Positions 7,848-16,097 of a DNA stretch of 25,818 bases are shown one piece after another. A program made the position numbers and the translations under genes. The notes beneath the pieces are model-generated. The model did no database searches and was not told where the DNA came from. It worked only from the letters and a program-made list of their open reading frames with translations. Location of the stretch: assembly GCA_002067405.1 (NCBI GenBank), contig MVRP01000049.1, positions 1 to 25,818 on the forward strand, read 5' to 3'. Positions within the stretch are counted from its first letter, which is position 1; every line of letters begins with the position of its first letter. The DNA is from Syntrophorhabdaceae bacterium PtaU1.Bin034. GTDB lineage: Bacteria; Desulfobacterota_G; Syntrophorhabdia; Syntrophorhabdales; WCHB1-27.

Positions 7848-10148
7848 ATGGATCTCGTTCGTCAGGAAGTCTGTGCTTTTTCGGATTCCAGGGCGTGGTT
7901 GACAGTCCCCGCTCTGCTGGTTGCGTTCTGCCTCGCCTTCGCGCTTCAGCCAACCCCGGCATTGTCAGGATCAAACGATCTCTGCGAACAAGCCGGGTCC
8001 CTGATGAAACAGGGAAGAACCGTGGAAGCCTCCACCCTTCTTCACACTGCCCTTGAAGGGAATCCCAAAGACCGCTGTTTGACCGCTCAGTACCTTGCCG
8101 CGTTGGTTCAACTGGGCGCCTATGACAAAGCCAAGCAGCTTTACCTGCAAAATAGGGACATGGCGGAGGGCATGAGATCCGTGAGCCGGGATGTTGCAGC
8201 TGCTTTGTTTCATACGGGGGATTACAGGGGAGCCCGGAGGCTCTACGAGGATGCCTTTGAATTCGACAATTCCGATGTGGAGGCCCTGAAAGGGATTATC
8301 TTCGCCTCCTGTAAGCTGGACGAATATGCCACTGCCGAGAAATACTGGCAAATCGGCAGCAGCCAAGGAAACATTCCCGGCTACATCCTTGCAGAACTGA
8401 AGGTGTATCTGTTGCACCGAATGGGAACACCGTTCATGGCTCTGGAGTCTGCACAGCAGGCAGGCATTAAGGATAAAGACCGAATGGGAACACTCGCGGC
8501 GGATGCGGCTGCCAAAAGGGTCAAATGGGACGAATTCGACACGGCGATCCGGATCCTGGAAGAGGAACTGCGGCTGCAGCCGGATAATGTGAAAGCGAAA
8601 CATGAATATATCGTTGCCTTGAGCAAGAAATACAGGATGAAAGAAGTCCTCGAACACTATTCGAGCAGCGAGAAGATGGACGCCCCGGCGCCCTACACGG
8701 TAACCGAAGCGGTTGCAGACGCGTACAGCTACCTGAAGCAGCCGAAGGAGGCCGAGAAGTTCTACAAGATCAGGCTGGAACAAAACCCCGTGGCCCCTTT
8801 CAGGCCGCACCTGGGCCTTTTTACCACTTATACGACCCTGCGGGAATGGGCAAAGGCGGAACAGGAATGGAAAAACATCGAGAACCTCATCGAGAACAAT
8901 GAAGTAAGCTGGATGGAGAAACACGAAGCCCTGACGGCGCGAGGCTGGTTCCTGATCGCCCAGGATAGACTGGCTGAGGCCCAGTCTTTTTTTGAGAGCC
9001 AGCTACGCGAGGCGGGCCTGGATCCCGGTTTCAGGTCGGGCCTGGCTCACACCTATGCTTACAGAGGATGGCCGCACAAAGCACTCGAACAGTTCAGGAT
9101 AGCCGAAAACGTAAAGCCCGAGGATGTCCCCACCCGGGCCGGAATGGCGCAGACATTGAGTGATCTCGATCAGAACCGTGAGGCCCGGAACCTGGCATCG
9201 GAGCTCTATCGCACCTATCCTTACGATCTTCACGTAAAAGACGTATATGAAACCCTGAGGTTAAAAGACGGCCATGTTGTCGGTGGAGACGCCCGCTTTA
9301 TCAACGAAGCTCCCGGGGCAACGGAGTACCGATTTCAGCTGAATGCGGCAACCGGCATCACACCGATGTTCCGGATATTTGCAGACGTACTGCACATGCG
9401 AGCCTATGAGACTGTAAGGGATGCAAGATCCGACTCTACCTGGGACAGGGTCGGCGCAGGTTTCAGTTGGGTGCTCACTCCAGGTTTCACCTTCACCCAG
9501 TCCGGAAGCTGGGACTATGTCGAGAAGGCCGATTTCGGCTCGACAACGAAGATAGCATGGAATCCCGATGATCATTTCAAGGTAAGCGCCGGCTACGAGT
9601 CATTCAGCCTGGATATACCGCTGCGCGCCAGGGCTTTGGGTGCAAGGGGCCAGACCGGGTTACTTGAGCTAAGGTACCACGAAAGCGATCTGAGGGACTA
9701 CGCCCTCTTTCTCCAATCCAACTGGCTGTCCGACGGGAATTCCAATCCGTCCGCAGTCCTCGGATTTCAGCAGACCGTCATAAACAAACCCGACTGGAAG
9801 CTCCGGGTCGGCCCGGAATTCTACTATGCACGGTATAGCAAGAACGCCGATGCCGTTCCCTATTTCAGCCCCATGTTCGAATACAGCCTTGTGCTGAAGC
9901 CGGTGTTGCAGATAACTCACCTTGAACGGTACGACAAGAGTTTCCGGTCATATGTCTACGCCGACGTGGGGGCTTACAAACAGCATGCTTTTAATGTCTA
10001 CCCTATTGGCGGCTTCGCGTACGCGCAAGAGCTCAAGACGTCCAAAACCTTCTCCGTAAGGTGGATGGCAGGTTATGGTGCGAGAGTTTACGACGGGAGG
10101 TATAGCAATGTGCTGGAAGTGCTTCTTACCCTTAACAAACACCTGTAG
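7848..10148 (+). CDS. pgaA: PgaA-like outer-membrane PNAG export porin
   Basis: Exports partially deacetylated poly-beta-1,6-N-acetylglucosamine through the outer membrane. 766 residues (E. coli PgaA is about 807). A signal peptide spans about 1-42 (hydrophobic core WLTVPALLVAFCLAFAL, then PTPALS), followed by a TPR superhelix (about 45-470, e.g. FHTGDYRGARRLYEDAFEFD and YAYRGWPHKALEQF) and a C-terminal beta-barrel of alternating strands (about 490-766). The TPR part is thought to hold PgaB against the pore. The start at 7848 is chosen for GAGGAG six bases upstream and for the signal peptide beginning there; the open frame runs 46 codons further up without a ribosome site. The barrel ends in LTLNKHL and lacks the usual terminal Phe. 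Its last 41 bases overlap pgaB, so the two form one unit. Confidence 0.88.
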   Translation: MDLVRQEVCAFSDSRAWLTVPALLVAFCLAFALQPTPALSGSNDLCEQAGSLMKQGRTVEASTLLHTALEGNPKDRCLTAQYLAALVQLGAYDKAKQLYLQNRDMAEGMRSVSRDVAAALFHTGDYRGARRLYEDAFEFDNSDVEALKGIIFASCKLDEYATAEKYWQIGSSQGNIPGYILAELKVYLLHRMGTPFMALESAQQAGIKDKDRMGTLAADAAAKRVKWDEFDTAIRILEEELRLQPDNVKAKHEYIVALSKKYRMKEVLEHYSSSEKMDAPAPYTVTEAVADAYSYLKQPKEAEKFYKIRLEQNPVAPFRPHLGLFTTYTTLREWAKAEQEWKNIENLIENNEVSWMEKHEALTARGWFLIAQDRLAEAQSFFESQLREAGLDPGFRSGLAHTYAYRGWPHKALEQFRIAENVKPEDVPTRAGMAQTLSDLDQNREARNLASELYRTYPYDLHVKDVYETLRLKDGHVVGGDARFINEAPGATEYRFQLNAATGITPMFRIFADVLHMRAYETVRDARSDSTWDRVGAGFSWVLTPGFTFTQSGSWDYVEKADFGSTTKIAWNPDDHFKVSAGYESFSLDIPLRARALGARGQTGLLELRYHESDLRDYALFLQSNWLSDGNSNPSAVLGFQQTVINKPDWKLRVGPEFYYARYSKNADAVPYFSPMFEYSLVLKPVLQITHLERYDKSFRSYVYADVGAYKQHAFNVYPIGGFAYAQELKTSKTFSVRWMAGYGARVYDGRYSNVLEVLLTLNKHL

Positions 10149-12084
10149 AATACTCCTTGCTGCCCTGCTCGTAACCGTCGGAGCGTCGCTCAGTTGTGCT
10201 GCCTCCGACAAGGTGGTCGTTGTCGCATACCACGATATTACGAGAGAAGTCGTTGCTGAGGAGGACATTACCCCGGAGGAGTTTATCGAGCAGCTCGATT
10301 TTTTCAGAACAAACGGGTACCGTCCCGTGAGTATTTCCGACGTGGAGGCGGCGGCCAGGGGGCAAAAACCGTTGCCCGACAAAGCTATTCTCCTCACATT
10401 TGACGACGGTTACATCAGCTTCTACCAGGTCGTCTATCCGGCCCTCAAGGTCTTCAATTTTCCCGCGGTGCTGTCCGTGGTGACATCATGGGCGGACGGA
10501 AGAGCCAATCCTGACGGCTTCTATCGGAACAAGAAGTTCATGACCTGGGATCAGATCAGGGAAGTGGCCGATTCCGGGCTCGTCACCATAGCATCTCACA
10601 CCGACAGCCTCCACCGCCACGTGCGTGCGAACCCCCAGGGAAATGTTGAAGCAGCTATGACCACCTTTATTTTTGACGAAAAGACCGGATCCTACGAGGC
10701 TGAAGATGATTACCGGCGCAGGATAGCCTCCGACTTCGCCCGTTCGTTAAGCATTTTCCAGCAAAACCTGGGATTCAGGCCGACAGCCCTCACATGGCCC
10801 TACGGTGCGTATAACGAGCTTGCGATCGAGGAAGCCAAAAAATTCGGCTTTCGGGTGTTCCTGACCCTTGACGATGGGCTGGCGGACATAAAAAGCCTTG
10901 ATCGAATGAAGCGTTACTATGCCCAGACCATGCTGTATTGGGTGCCGACATTCAAAGAGGAGCTGACGCAAGGGCTGCTTGACCAAACCCCGATCAGGGG
11001 CGTGCAAATAGACCTGGATAAGATCATTGATCCCGATTCTTATGAGAACAGCGACCGTAACCTGGGGAAGTGCCTCGACAGGCTCGTGGCATTAGGCGTG
11101 AATACGGTCATCGTCCAGGGGTTTTGCGACACGGAAGGTACGGGCAATGTGAAATCCGTCTATTTCCACAACACGGTGCTGCCCGTTCGCATGGATTTCC
11201 TGAGCCATGCAATCAACAGGATAAAAAGCAGGGAGATCCAGGCGTATGTCTGGATGCCGTCCTTAAGCTTTCTGCTGCCGAACCAAAAGATCAATGCGGA
11301 CCTGCAGGTGCGGGAATTCAAGGACGGCAGGATCCGGCCCTCTACTTCCTCCTATAAGAGACTATCGCCCTTTGATCCGAGAAGCCTGGCCATATCCAGC
11401 AAGATATTCCGCGACCTGGCTGCTTATGTTGATTTTGACGGGATCCTGTTTCAGGACGATGCCTACTTAACCGACGAAGAGGATTTTCATCCGAGCGCTT
11501 CAGAAGCCTTCAAAAAGGCCTTCGGCAAGGAACTTACCCCCGCAAATGCAGCAAAGGCCGGGATCAAGCCGGAATGGATCAGGCTGAAGACAGAGGCCAT
11601 TGACAGATACATTTCTGAACTCGTAAAGACCGTGCGCACCTACAGACCTCCGGCGAAGATCGCGAGGAACATATACAGCGAGGTAGTTACCAACCCTACA
11701 TCCCGGGAATGGTTCAGCCAGAGCCTCGAGTCGTACTTGCAAAATTACGACTATACCGTGATCATGGCCTATCCTCAGATGGAGAAGGTCGGCAGCCGGG
11801 CAAAGATCAGGAAATGGATGTTGCACATGGTCAGCGAGGTAAAGAAACACCAGGGGAACGACAAGGTGGTGTTCAAGATTCAGGCCTTCGACTGGCAAAA
11901 GAACACATGGATCAAAGAGAGGACGCTGAAAGAGGAGCTGTCCTATCTGCTTTCGCTTGGAGCGAGGCACATCGCGTACTATCCCGACGGAGTAGTTGAG
12001 GACAGGCCGAAGAGGAATGATATAGCAGACATTATTTCCGGTCAGGAATTCATCAGGAACAAAGGACGAACCCTCAGGAAATAG
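10108..12084 (+). CDS. pgaB: PgaB-like periplasmic PNAG de-N-acetylase
   Basis: Removes some N-acetyl groups from PNAG so that it can be exported, with a C-terminal glycan-binding/hydrolase-like domain. 658 residues (E. coli about 672). The N-terminus is a signal peptide (CRILLAALLVTVGASLS); a cysteine follows (LSCAAS), but the lipobox is poor, so lipoprotein status is uncertain. The NodB-type deacetylase domain has the metal/catalytic set TFDDGY (D99, D100), SHTDSLH (H164, H169) and TWPYG. The C-terminal half (about 290-640), with FDGILFQDDAYL and VIMAYPQME, fits the PgaB glycoside-hydrolase-like domain. The start at 10108 is chosen for GGGAGG seven bases upstream, inside the end of pgaA; an in-frame ATG at 10075 has no such site. 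A 26-bp hairpin follows the stop by six bases. Confidence 0.9.
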   Translation: MCWKCFLPLTNTCRILLAALLVTVGASLSCAASDKVVVVAYHDITREVVAEEDITPEEFIEQLDFFRTNGYRPVSISDVEAAARGQKPLPDKAILLTFDDGYISFYQVVYPALKVFNFPAVLSVVTSWADGRANPDGFYRNKKFMTWDQIREVADSGLVTIASHTDSLHRHVRANPQGNVEAAMTTFIFDEKTGSYEAEDDYRRRIASDFARSLSIFQQNLGFRPTALTWPYGAYNELAIEEAKKFGFRVFLTLDDGLADIKSLDRMKRYYAQTMLYWVPTFKEELTQGLLDQTPIRGVQIDLDKIIDPDSYENSDRNLGKCLDRLVALGVNTVIVQGFCDTEGTGNVKSVYFHNTVLPVRMDFLSHAINRIKSREIQAYVWMPSLSFLLPNQKINADLQVREFKDGRIRPSTSSYKRLSPFDPRSLAISSKIFRDLAAYVDFDGILFQDDAYLTDEEDFHPSASEAFKKAFGKELTPANAAKAGIKPEWIRLKTEAIDRYISELVKTVRTYRPPAKIARNIYSEVVTNPTSREWFSQSLESYLQNYDYTVIMAYPQMEKVGSRAKIRKWMLHMVSEVKKHQGNDKVVFKIQAFDWQKNTWIKERTLKEELSYLLSLGARHIAYYPDGVVEDRPKRNDIADIISGQEFIRNKGRTLRK

Positions 12085-12090
12085 GTAGGA

Positions 12091-12152
12091 GGACGGCGGG
12101 GCGGGTGGGTCGCGTGTGCAGTGATGCACGCGACCCACCCGCCCCGCCGTCC
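12091..12152. terminator. 26-bp perfect GC hairpin between convergent pgaB and pgaD
   Basis: Arms 12091-12116 and 12127-12152 are exact reverse complements, almost wholly G/C, with a ten-base loop. The hairpin begins six bases after the pgaB stop and ends six bases before the pgaD stop, so it fills the whole junction. There is no U run on either side, so it is not a textbook intrinsic terminator. It may work as a two-sided transcription block, as a Rho-assisted end, or as a 3' stabiliser of both messages. Confidence 0.7.
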
Positions 12153-12158
12153 GACCCT

Positions 12159-12695
12159 TCATCTTATCCAGAAAGGACGTTCTATTCTGGCCCGCATCGA
12201 ACGCTGCTTCTCCTGGGGAACGGCCAGGCGGATGTGACTGGAGCAGGCCATCTCACCCATTGCGACATCAATGACTATCCGATCATATTCTTTTGTTTCC
12301 CCTAGCGGATTCGAGTCAACGCTCACCCGGGAGATATTTTCACCGTCGGCTGTCCGTAGCGCCGTCCTTTCGCCTCTCAGTCTGAATCTGAGATAGTTGT
12401 AAAGGAACCATAGCACAAAGAAACCGGCTGCAATCAAGCCTATCGCTCCCGCTGTTTTAAGCAGCCCGATCAGTGCGAGAGGGCTCCCTCCGGCGACGAG
12501 TCTGTCCGGCACTGAATTGATGCCTAGAGAGAAGAGCACTACCTGGAACACGGGCAACAAACAGTAGATATAAGCGCCCCAGAAAGCAATGGTGATTGCT
12601 CTCTCCAGATTCAGCCTGAGCCTCGACTTCAGTTCCGGCCTATCGATGATCTCAGTGTATGGATCCCCCTGTCCGGACTCTTCCATGCGACGCAT
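12159..12695 (-). CDS. pgaD: PgaD-like PNAG synthase accessory subunit
   Basis: 178 residues. Two membrane helices (about 33-58, AITIAFWGAYIYCLLPVFQVV, and about 77-98, LLKTAGAIGLIAAGFFVLWFLY) are followed by a basic, soluble C-terminal part (from RFRLRGERTALR). E. coli PgaD is about 137 residues with two membrane helices and binds PgaC; both help form the cyclic-di-GMP-responsive synthase. The match rests on layout and position after pgaC more than on strong sequence motifs. The start at 12695 has GAGGAGG eight bases upstream, within the last 67 bases of pgaC, so the two are translationally coupled. The C-terminal extension beyond the E. coli length is of unknown role. Confidence 0.75.
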   Translation of the reverse strand: MRRMEESGQGDPYTEIIDRPELKSRLRLNLERAITIAFWGAYIYCLLPVFQVVLFSLGINSVPDRLVAGGSPLALIGLLKTAGAIGLIAAGFFVLWFLYNYLRFRLRGERTALRTADGENISRVSVDSNPLGETKEYDRIVIDVAMGEMACSSHIRLAVPQEKQRSMRARIERPFWIR

Positions 12696-13936
12696 ATTTT
12701 TGACCTCCTCGTGAGTAGTCTGTAAACGGCACTAATACAGGCCAGGGCGTTAATCACCCAGTAAATGGCCGGGTACCATATGATCCAGAAATAGATCTTT
12801 GCAACGGAGATCTGCTTTTCATATCGGAAATCCATGACGAGACTTACCAGGAATTGCCCGAAACACAACATGGCTATGACCGAGCGGGTGCCTGTCCAGC
12901 CCGGGATCATGTGGTGAGAGGTTGCCCTGAAGGTTTCGACGAAAGACGGGTACGAATAGGACCAGGCAAGGTAACTGGCGATCCAGTTGGCCGAAAGGAA
13001 CAGGAAAATGAACGCAAAGGCATGCGCCCAAAGGGTTCCGAGGACGTACTCGATATAAACCGGCCACAGCCGCCTATATCTGGCTTTAAACAGTATGCCG
13101 ACGTGTTTCCTGACCACCTCGATCCCACCTTGGGCCCAACGAACCCTTTGCCCCCATAGCCCCTTTATCGTTTCCGGTACAAGGACCCAGCACAAAGCGC
13201 GCGGTTCATAACGTACGTCCCAGAACCTTCGGTGCAATTTCCACGTGATATCGATATCTTCAGTAACAGTGTCGGGATCAAAAAGACCCACATCAAAAAG
13301 CGCCTTCTTTCTGTAAGCGGCAATAGCCCCCGAAACCGTGAGGATTTTGCCGTAAACTCGCTGGGCCCTCTTAATCAAGCCGATAATGTAGGAGTATTCT
13401 CCCACCTGGATTTTTCCCAACAGGGTGGTCCGGTTTCTTACCCTGGGATTGCCCGTGATTGCCCCTACTTTGTCCGAGGATAAGAAATGAGCGACCAGGA
13501 ACTGCAGCGCGTCCTTATCGAGGAAGCAATCTGCATCCATGACCACGATATAGTCTCCTTTGGCTGACAGGGTTGCCCAGTTCAGGGCCATTGCTTTACC
13601 CCCGTTAGGATTCAGATGCATCACCCGAAGCCAGCTTGAGTTGTCGGCCAACAAGTAATCGAGGATACGCCTGGTGTTATCCGTACTCCCGTCGTTTACC
13701 ACAATAACCTCATAGTTGGGGTAGGACAGTTCCCGCAAGTGGTGCACCGTCTCATAGATGACCTCTTCCTCGTTGTGAGCCGGTACTATTATGGTAACAA
13801 GGGGATGCTCCGTAAGCGCCGGACGCTTGGGGTTTTCCCAGCGGAGCCTGAAGATAACAGCCCCAACCAACCAGATCGCTATCAGGCACAGAGGGTACAA
13901 AGAGACAAAATAGCCCAGAACGCTTATGATTTTCAT
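12629..13936 (-). CDS. pgaC: PgaC-like poly-N-acetylglucosamine synthase (GT2)
   Basis: Inner-membrane family-2 glycosyltransferase that polymerises UDP-GlcNAc into beta-1,6-GlcNAc chains. 435 residues (E. coli about 441). An N-terminal membrane helix (about 8-30) is followed by the GT domain with VPAHNEE (51-57), NDGSTDN, the MDADC motif (D134, D136), TEDID (225-229) and QRVRW (263-267), then three or four C-terminal membrane helices (about 290-425). All catalytic residues expected of a processive GT2 enzyme are present. It is the first gene of the pgaCD unit, on the opposite strand from pgaAB, whereas E. coli has one pgaABCD operon. The start at 13936 has GCGAGGG about five bases upstream. 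Upstream lies a 570-base structured region holding half-sites like those before pgaA. Confidence 0.9.
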   Translation of the reverse strand: MKIISVLGYFVSLYPLCLIAIWLVGAVIFRLRWENPKRPALTEHPLVTIIVPAHNEEEVIYETVHHLRELSYPNYEVIVVNDGSTDNTRRILDYLLADNSSWLRVMHLNPNGGKAMALNWATLSAKGDYIVVMDADCFLDKDALQFLVAHFLSSDKVGAITGNPRVRNRTTLLGKIQVGEYSYIIGLIKRAQRVYGKILTVSGAIAAYRKKALFDVGLFDPDTVTEDIDITWKLHRRFWDVRYEPRALCWVLVPETIKGLWGQRVRWAQGGIEVVRKHVGILFKARYRRLWPVYIEYVLGTLWAHAFAFIFLFLSANWIASYLAWSYSYPSFVETFRATSHHMIPGWTGTRSVIAMLCFGQFLVSLVMDFRYEKQISVAKIYFWIIWYPAIYWVINALACISAVYRLLTRRSKICVAWKSPDRGIHTLRSSIGRN

Positions 13937-14011
13937 CGAGCCCTCGCTTGGTCAAATGATTTTTTTTGCGCCACCTTCCCGGTTTGGCCCGGTTAAAGAT
14001 TCTTGACATTC

Positions 14012-14035
14012 AACCACGCGTCCCCTCCCGTGGTT
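14012..14035. repeat. Inverted repeat AACCACG-N10-CGTGGTT upstream of pgaC
   Basis: Perfect seven-base arms (14012-14018 and 14029-14035) lie about 80-100 bases before the pgaC start, where an operator or a leader hairpin could sit. There is no U run on either strand, so it is not a terminator. Confidence 0.35.
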
Positions 14036-14090
14036 CGGGCGCAATCCTCCCTCCACCCTTTATCGGGTCATGAGGTCTCCCTTGCTCAGT

Positions 14091-14179
14091 TTTACCAATG
14101 GAGTTGCGGCCTTGTTTGCCCCCTGTTCAGGTCCGCCTTTTCTCGTAAAGCAACATGTATGCCATGGTAAATTGCGCCT
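14091..14179. promoter_or_regulatory. Paired half-sites TTTACCA and TGGTAAA upstream of pgaC
   Basis: TTTACCA (14091-14097) and TGGTAAA (14165-14171) are 74 bases apart, close to seven helical turns, and the second continues into AAATTGCGCCT (14169-14179), the same 11 bases as the core of the pgaA-side inverted repeat. This fits one regulator binding both pga units, possibly with DNA looping; this is inference from motif sharing. Confidence 0.35.
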
Positions 14180-14198
14180 TAGTAAGGGTGATTAGGCC

Positions 14199-14233
14199 CG
14201 TCGGTCTTTGTGACGCTGTAAAGCACACCGACG
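14199..14233. repeat. Hairpin CGTCGGT/ACCGACG
   Basis: Perfect seven-base arms (14199-14205, 14227-14233), with a further CTTT/AAAG pairing inside after a three-base bulge. Seven A follow on the plus strand. Neither strand has a correctly placed U run, so it is not called a terminator. Confidence 0.3.
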
Positions 14234-14506
14234 AAAAAAAGGGAAAGGTTTTCATGAAAAGGGTTGTCCTTCAAGACCGCGCAACGCTTTTCGGGTGTGG
14301 ACGGGATGTGTAAAGAGGAAAGAACTGGTGTAAAGTAAACGTGACACTTTAACTACGCTAAATCAGAGTGTTTATCAGGAAAATGCCTGAATGGGGTGTA
14401 CTAAAACAGACAGTCCGAAGCAGCAGGAAAGAACGGAATTCCTTTTACCGGCCCTTTTCCTCGCAGGAAAAAATCGTACAATCGAGGAACAGGAGAGCCC
14501 GTACTG

Positions 14507-15292
14507 TCAAACTTTTGTGATACCGGCATGAGGGTTGTTACGGCTGTCTTGTGCGCCATTCGTCTCCGGCTTTGAAAGAAGGTATTCTTCCCGCACCCGT
14601 TGCAAGCTGCGGAATATATTCTTCTTGACGTTCCGGTTATGACGCTCCATCTCGGATATCATGCCTTTTATCATTCTTCTCTTTGAAGTCTCTCCGTTTA
14701 TGCACTGCGACTTTATCACGGGCAGCTCAAGTTTGGCCGCGACCCGCTTCAGCTCTTTTTCCTGCACGTAGGCGAGGGGCCTTATAATATGGAATTTTCC
14801 CTTGAACATCTCCTGATAAGGCTTCATGGTGCCGATCTCGCCGTTGAAGAGGAGGTTCAGGAGCATGGTCTCGACGATGTCGTCCATGTGATGGCCGAGG
14901 GCGAGCTTTGAGCATTCCATCTTTCCCATCAGGCTGAAGAGAACTTTCCTCCTGCTCCAGCTGCACCAGAAGCAACTGAAGTCCTCTTTCGGTTTCCAGC
15001 CCTTCTCAGGCTTTGCGATTATGTAGCGGATACCCTCATTTTCGAAATGATCTCTGAGTAAATCGATATCGACCCAATGAAAGCCCATGTCCACGTGACA
15101 GGCGATAATCTCATAATTGATGGGGACGAATCGCAACCTCTCCTTCATTATTCTGAGAAGGGTCAGGCTGTCTTTTCCTCCTGATACGGCAAGGAGAACC
15201 CGATCCCCTTCCTTGAGCATCCGGTAATCCCAAATGGCCTTCCCCACCTTCTTGCTCAGGAAGTGGGATGCGGTACCTGCTTCAGTCTTCAT
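14507..15292 (-). CDS. TtcA-family PP-loop tRNA thiolation enzyme
   Basis: 261 residues. The PP-loop SGGKDS (37-42) binds ATP; CFWC (C107, C110) and C197 match the three cysteines that hold the iron-sulfur cluster in TtcA, which makes 2-thiocytidine at tRNA position 32. The GHHMDDIVETMLLN stretch (133-146) is typical of the TtcA/TilS group. The basic tail after about 205 is less conserved. Related anaerobic enzymes of this family may have other targets, so the exact tRNA position is not certain and I give no symbol. The ATG overlaps the stop of the upstream flavoprotein gene (TAATG), and there is no separate strong ribosome site, so it relies on coupling. The nearness of an iron-sulfur flavoprotein suggests shared redox or cluster chemistry; this is inference. 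Confidence 0.85.
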   Translation of the reverse strand: MKTEAGTASHFLSKKVGKAIWDYRMLKEGDRVLLAVSGGKDSLTLLRIMKERLRFVPINYEIIACHVDMGFHWVDIDLLRDHFENEGIRYIIAKPEKGWKPKEDFSCFWCSWSRRKVLFSLMGKMECSKLALGHHMDDIVETMLLNLLFNGEIGTMKPYQEMFKGKFHIIRPLAYVQEKELKRVAAKLELPVIKSQCINGETSKRRMIKGMISEMERHNRNVKKNIFRSLQRVREEYLLSKPETNGAQDSRNNPHAGITKV

Positions 15293-15831
15293 TAAAGTGT
15301 TTCCGCAAGCCTTCTTGCAGCATCCAGCATCTCTTCGGCAACGCTTGCTTTCTCCTGACAGCCGGATGCTTGGACTCTTCCGATGTACTCGACGCCAAGG
15401 GTCTCGAATGTTTTTTTGAACATATCTACGGCCGGCTGAAATGTCCCGCTATCCTGGTCGGCGCAGGACATGAGGGTGATTGCTTTCTTGCCCTTGATGC
15501 GGGAATTATATTCCTTGTCGAAGAACGCGACGCAGCGGTCGATTGCGAGCTTGAGTTGACCTGAAGGCGCGAACCAGTAGACAGGCGTTGCGTAGACGAT
15601 GAGGTCCGATTCCATGATATACTTGCTCACATCTCTCATGTCATCGTTGATCCGGCATACGCCGCTTTCCGTGCAACCCATGCATCCCTGGCACGGCCTG
15701 ATGTTCATATCGTTCAAATACAGCAGGCGGATGTCGTGCTGCTTACTCCTCATCGCCGTCGTAAAGGCGTCGACGAGCTGCCGGGTGTTGCCGTCTTTGC
15801 GCGGGCTTCCGAAAAGGATAACCGTTTTCAT
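15292..15831 (-). CDS. NADPH-dependent FMN reductase-like iron-sulfur flavoprotein
   Basis: 179 residues with a flavodoxin-like fold: FMN phosphate loop GSPRKDGNT (8-16), ATPVYWFAPSGQLK in the FMN site, and a compact cysteine motif CQGCMGC...C (C47, C50, C53, C59). The spacing CX2CX2CX5C is that of archaeal and anaerobe iron-sulfur flavoproteins, which carry a 4Fe-4S cluster and FMN and are linked to O2 or peroxide reduction and electron transfer. The start at 15831 has AGGAGG nine bases upstream, and a good promoter lies about 50 bases further. It is the first gene of a two-gene unit with the TtcA-like gene. Simple NADPH:FMN reductase is the alternative, but the four cysteines favour the iron-sulfur form. 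Confidence 0.88.
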   Translation of the reverse strand: MKTVILFGSPRKDGNTRQLVDAFTTAMRSKQHDIRLLYLNDMNIRPCQGCMGCTESGVCRINDDMRDVSKYIMESDLIVYATPVYWFAPSGQLKLAIDRCVAFFDKEYNSRIKGKKAITLMSCADQDSGTFQPAVDMFKKTFETLGVEYIGRVQASGCQEKASVAEEMLDAARRLAETL

Positions 15832-15876
15832 TAAGGATAACCTCCTTTATACTCTGATGTATTCCGGGTAGTCCCT

Positions 15877-15906
15877 ATTATAAAGGCTTGCTTTGCAGCG
15901 GGTCAA
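15877..15906 (-). promoter_or_regulatory. Promoter of the flavoprotein/TtcA-like unit
   Basis: On the minus strand: TTGACC (15906-15901), 18 bases, TATAAT (15882-15877, perfect). Predicted start near 15871 gives a leader of about 40 bases that includes the AGGAGG ribosome site. Confidence 0.7.
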
Positions 15907-16097
15907 TATTTGTCTGGAAAGTAAAAATGCCTGCGAGAGACATTTGCAACGATAGGAGGCGGCGCTTACACTTAGAGAAAACGACGGACAAGAAGGGAAA
16001 ACGACCATTTTTCAGTGAATGCAAATATGAGGACGAGTGTGACCGATATTTACGGGGCGACGCAAGCCATCAGCCCATGCCCTTTCCTTTTGTTTGG
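15907..16097. other. Region between flavoprotein promoter and tandem repeat; possible gene remnant
   Basis: An open frame from an ATG at 15927 runs to a TGA at 16257-16259, through this region and into the repeat array. Its first 50 residues include FFSECKYEDECDRYLRG, which has a protein-like composition, but no ribosome site precedes the ATG and the later part is only translated repeat. It may be the remains of a small gene whose 3' end was overrun by the repeat. I do not call it as a working gene. Confidence 0.3.

Larger units (their letters stand above)
13937..14506. other. 570-base structured intergenic region upstream of pgaC
   Basis: No gene is convincing on either strand. The region has a direct repeat CCCGGTT near 13978-13994, a hairpin at 14012-14035, half-sites TTTACCA (14091-14097) and TGGTAAA (14165-14171), a hairpin at 14199-14233 followed by seven A, a direct repeat GTGTAAAG (14308-14315 and 14328-14335, 20 bases apart) and an inverted pair TAAAGT/ACTTTA (14331-14336, 14346-14351). 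It probably contains the pgaCD promoter and several regulator sites; a small RNA is possible but unproven. Confidence 0.5.
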
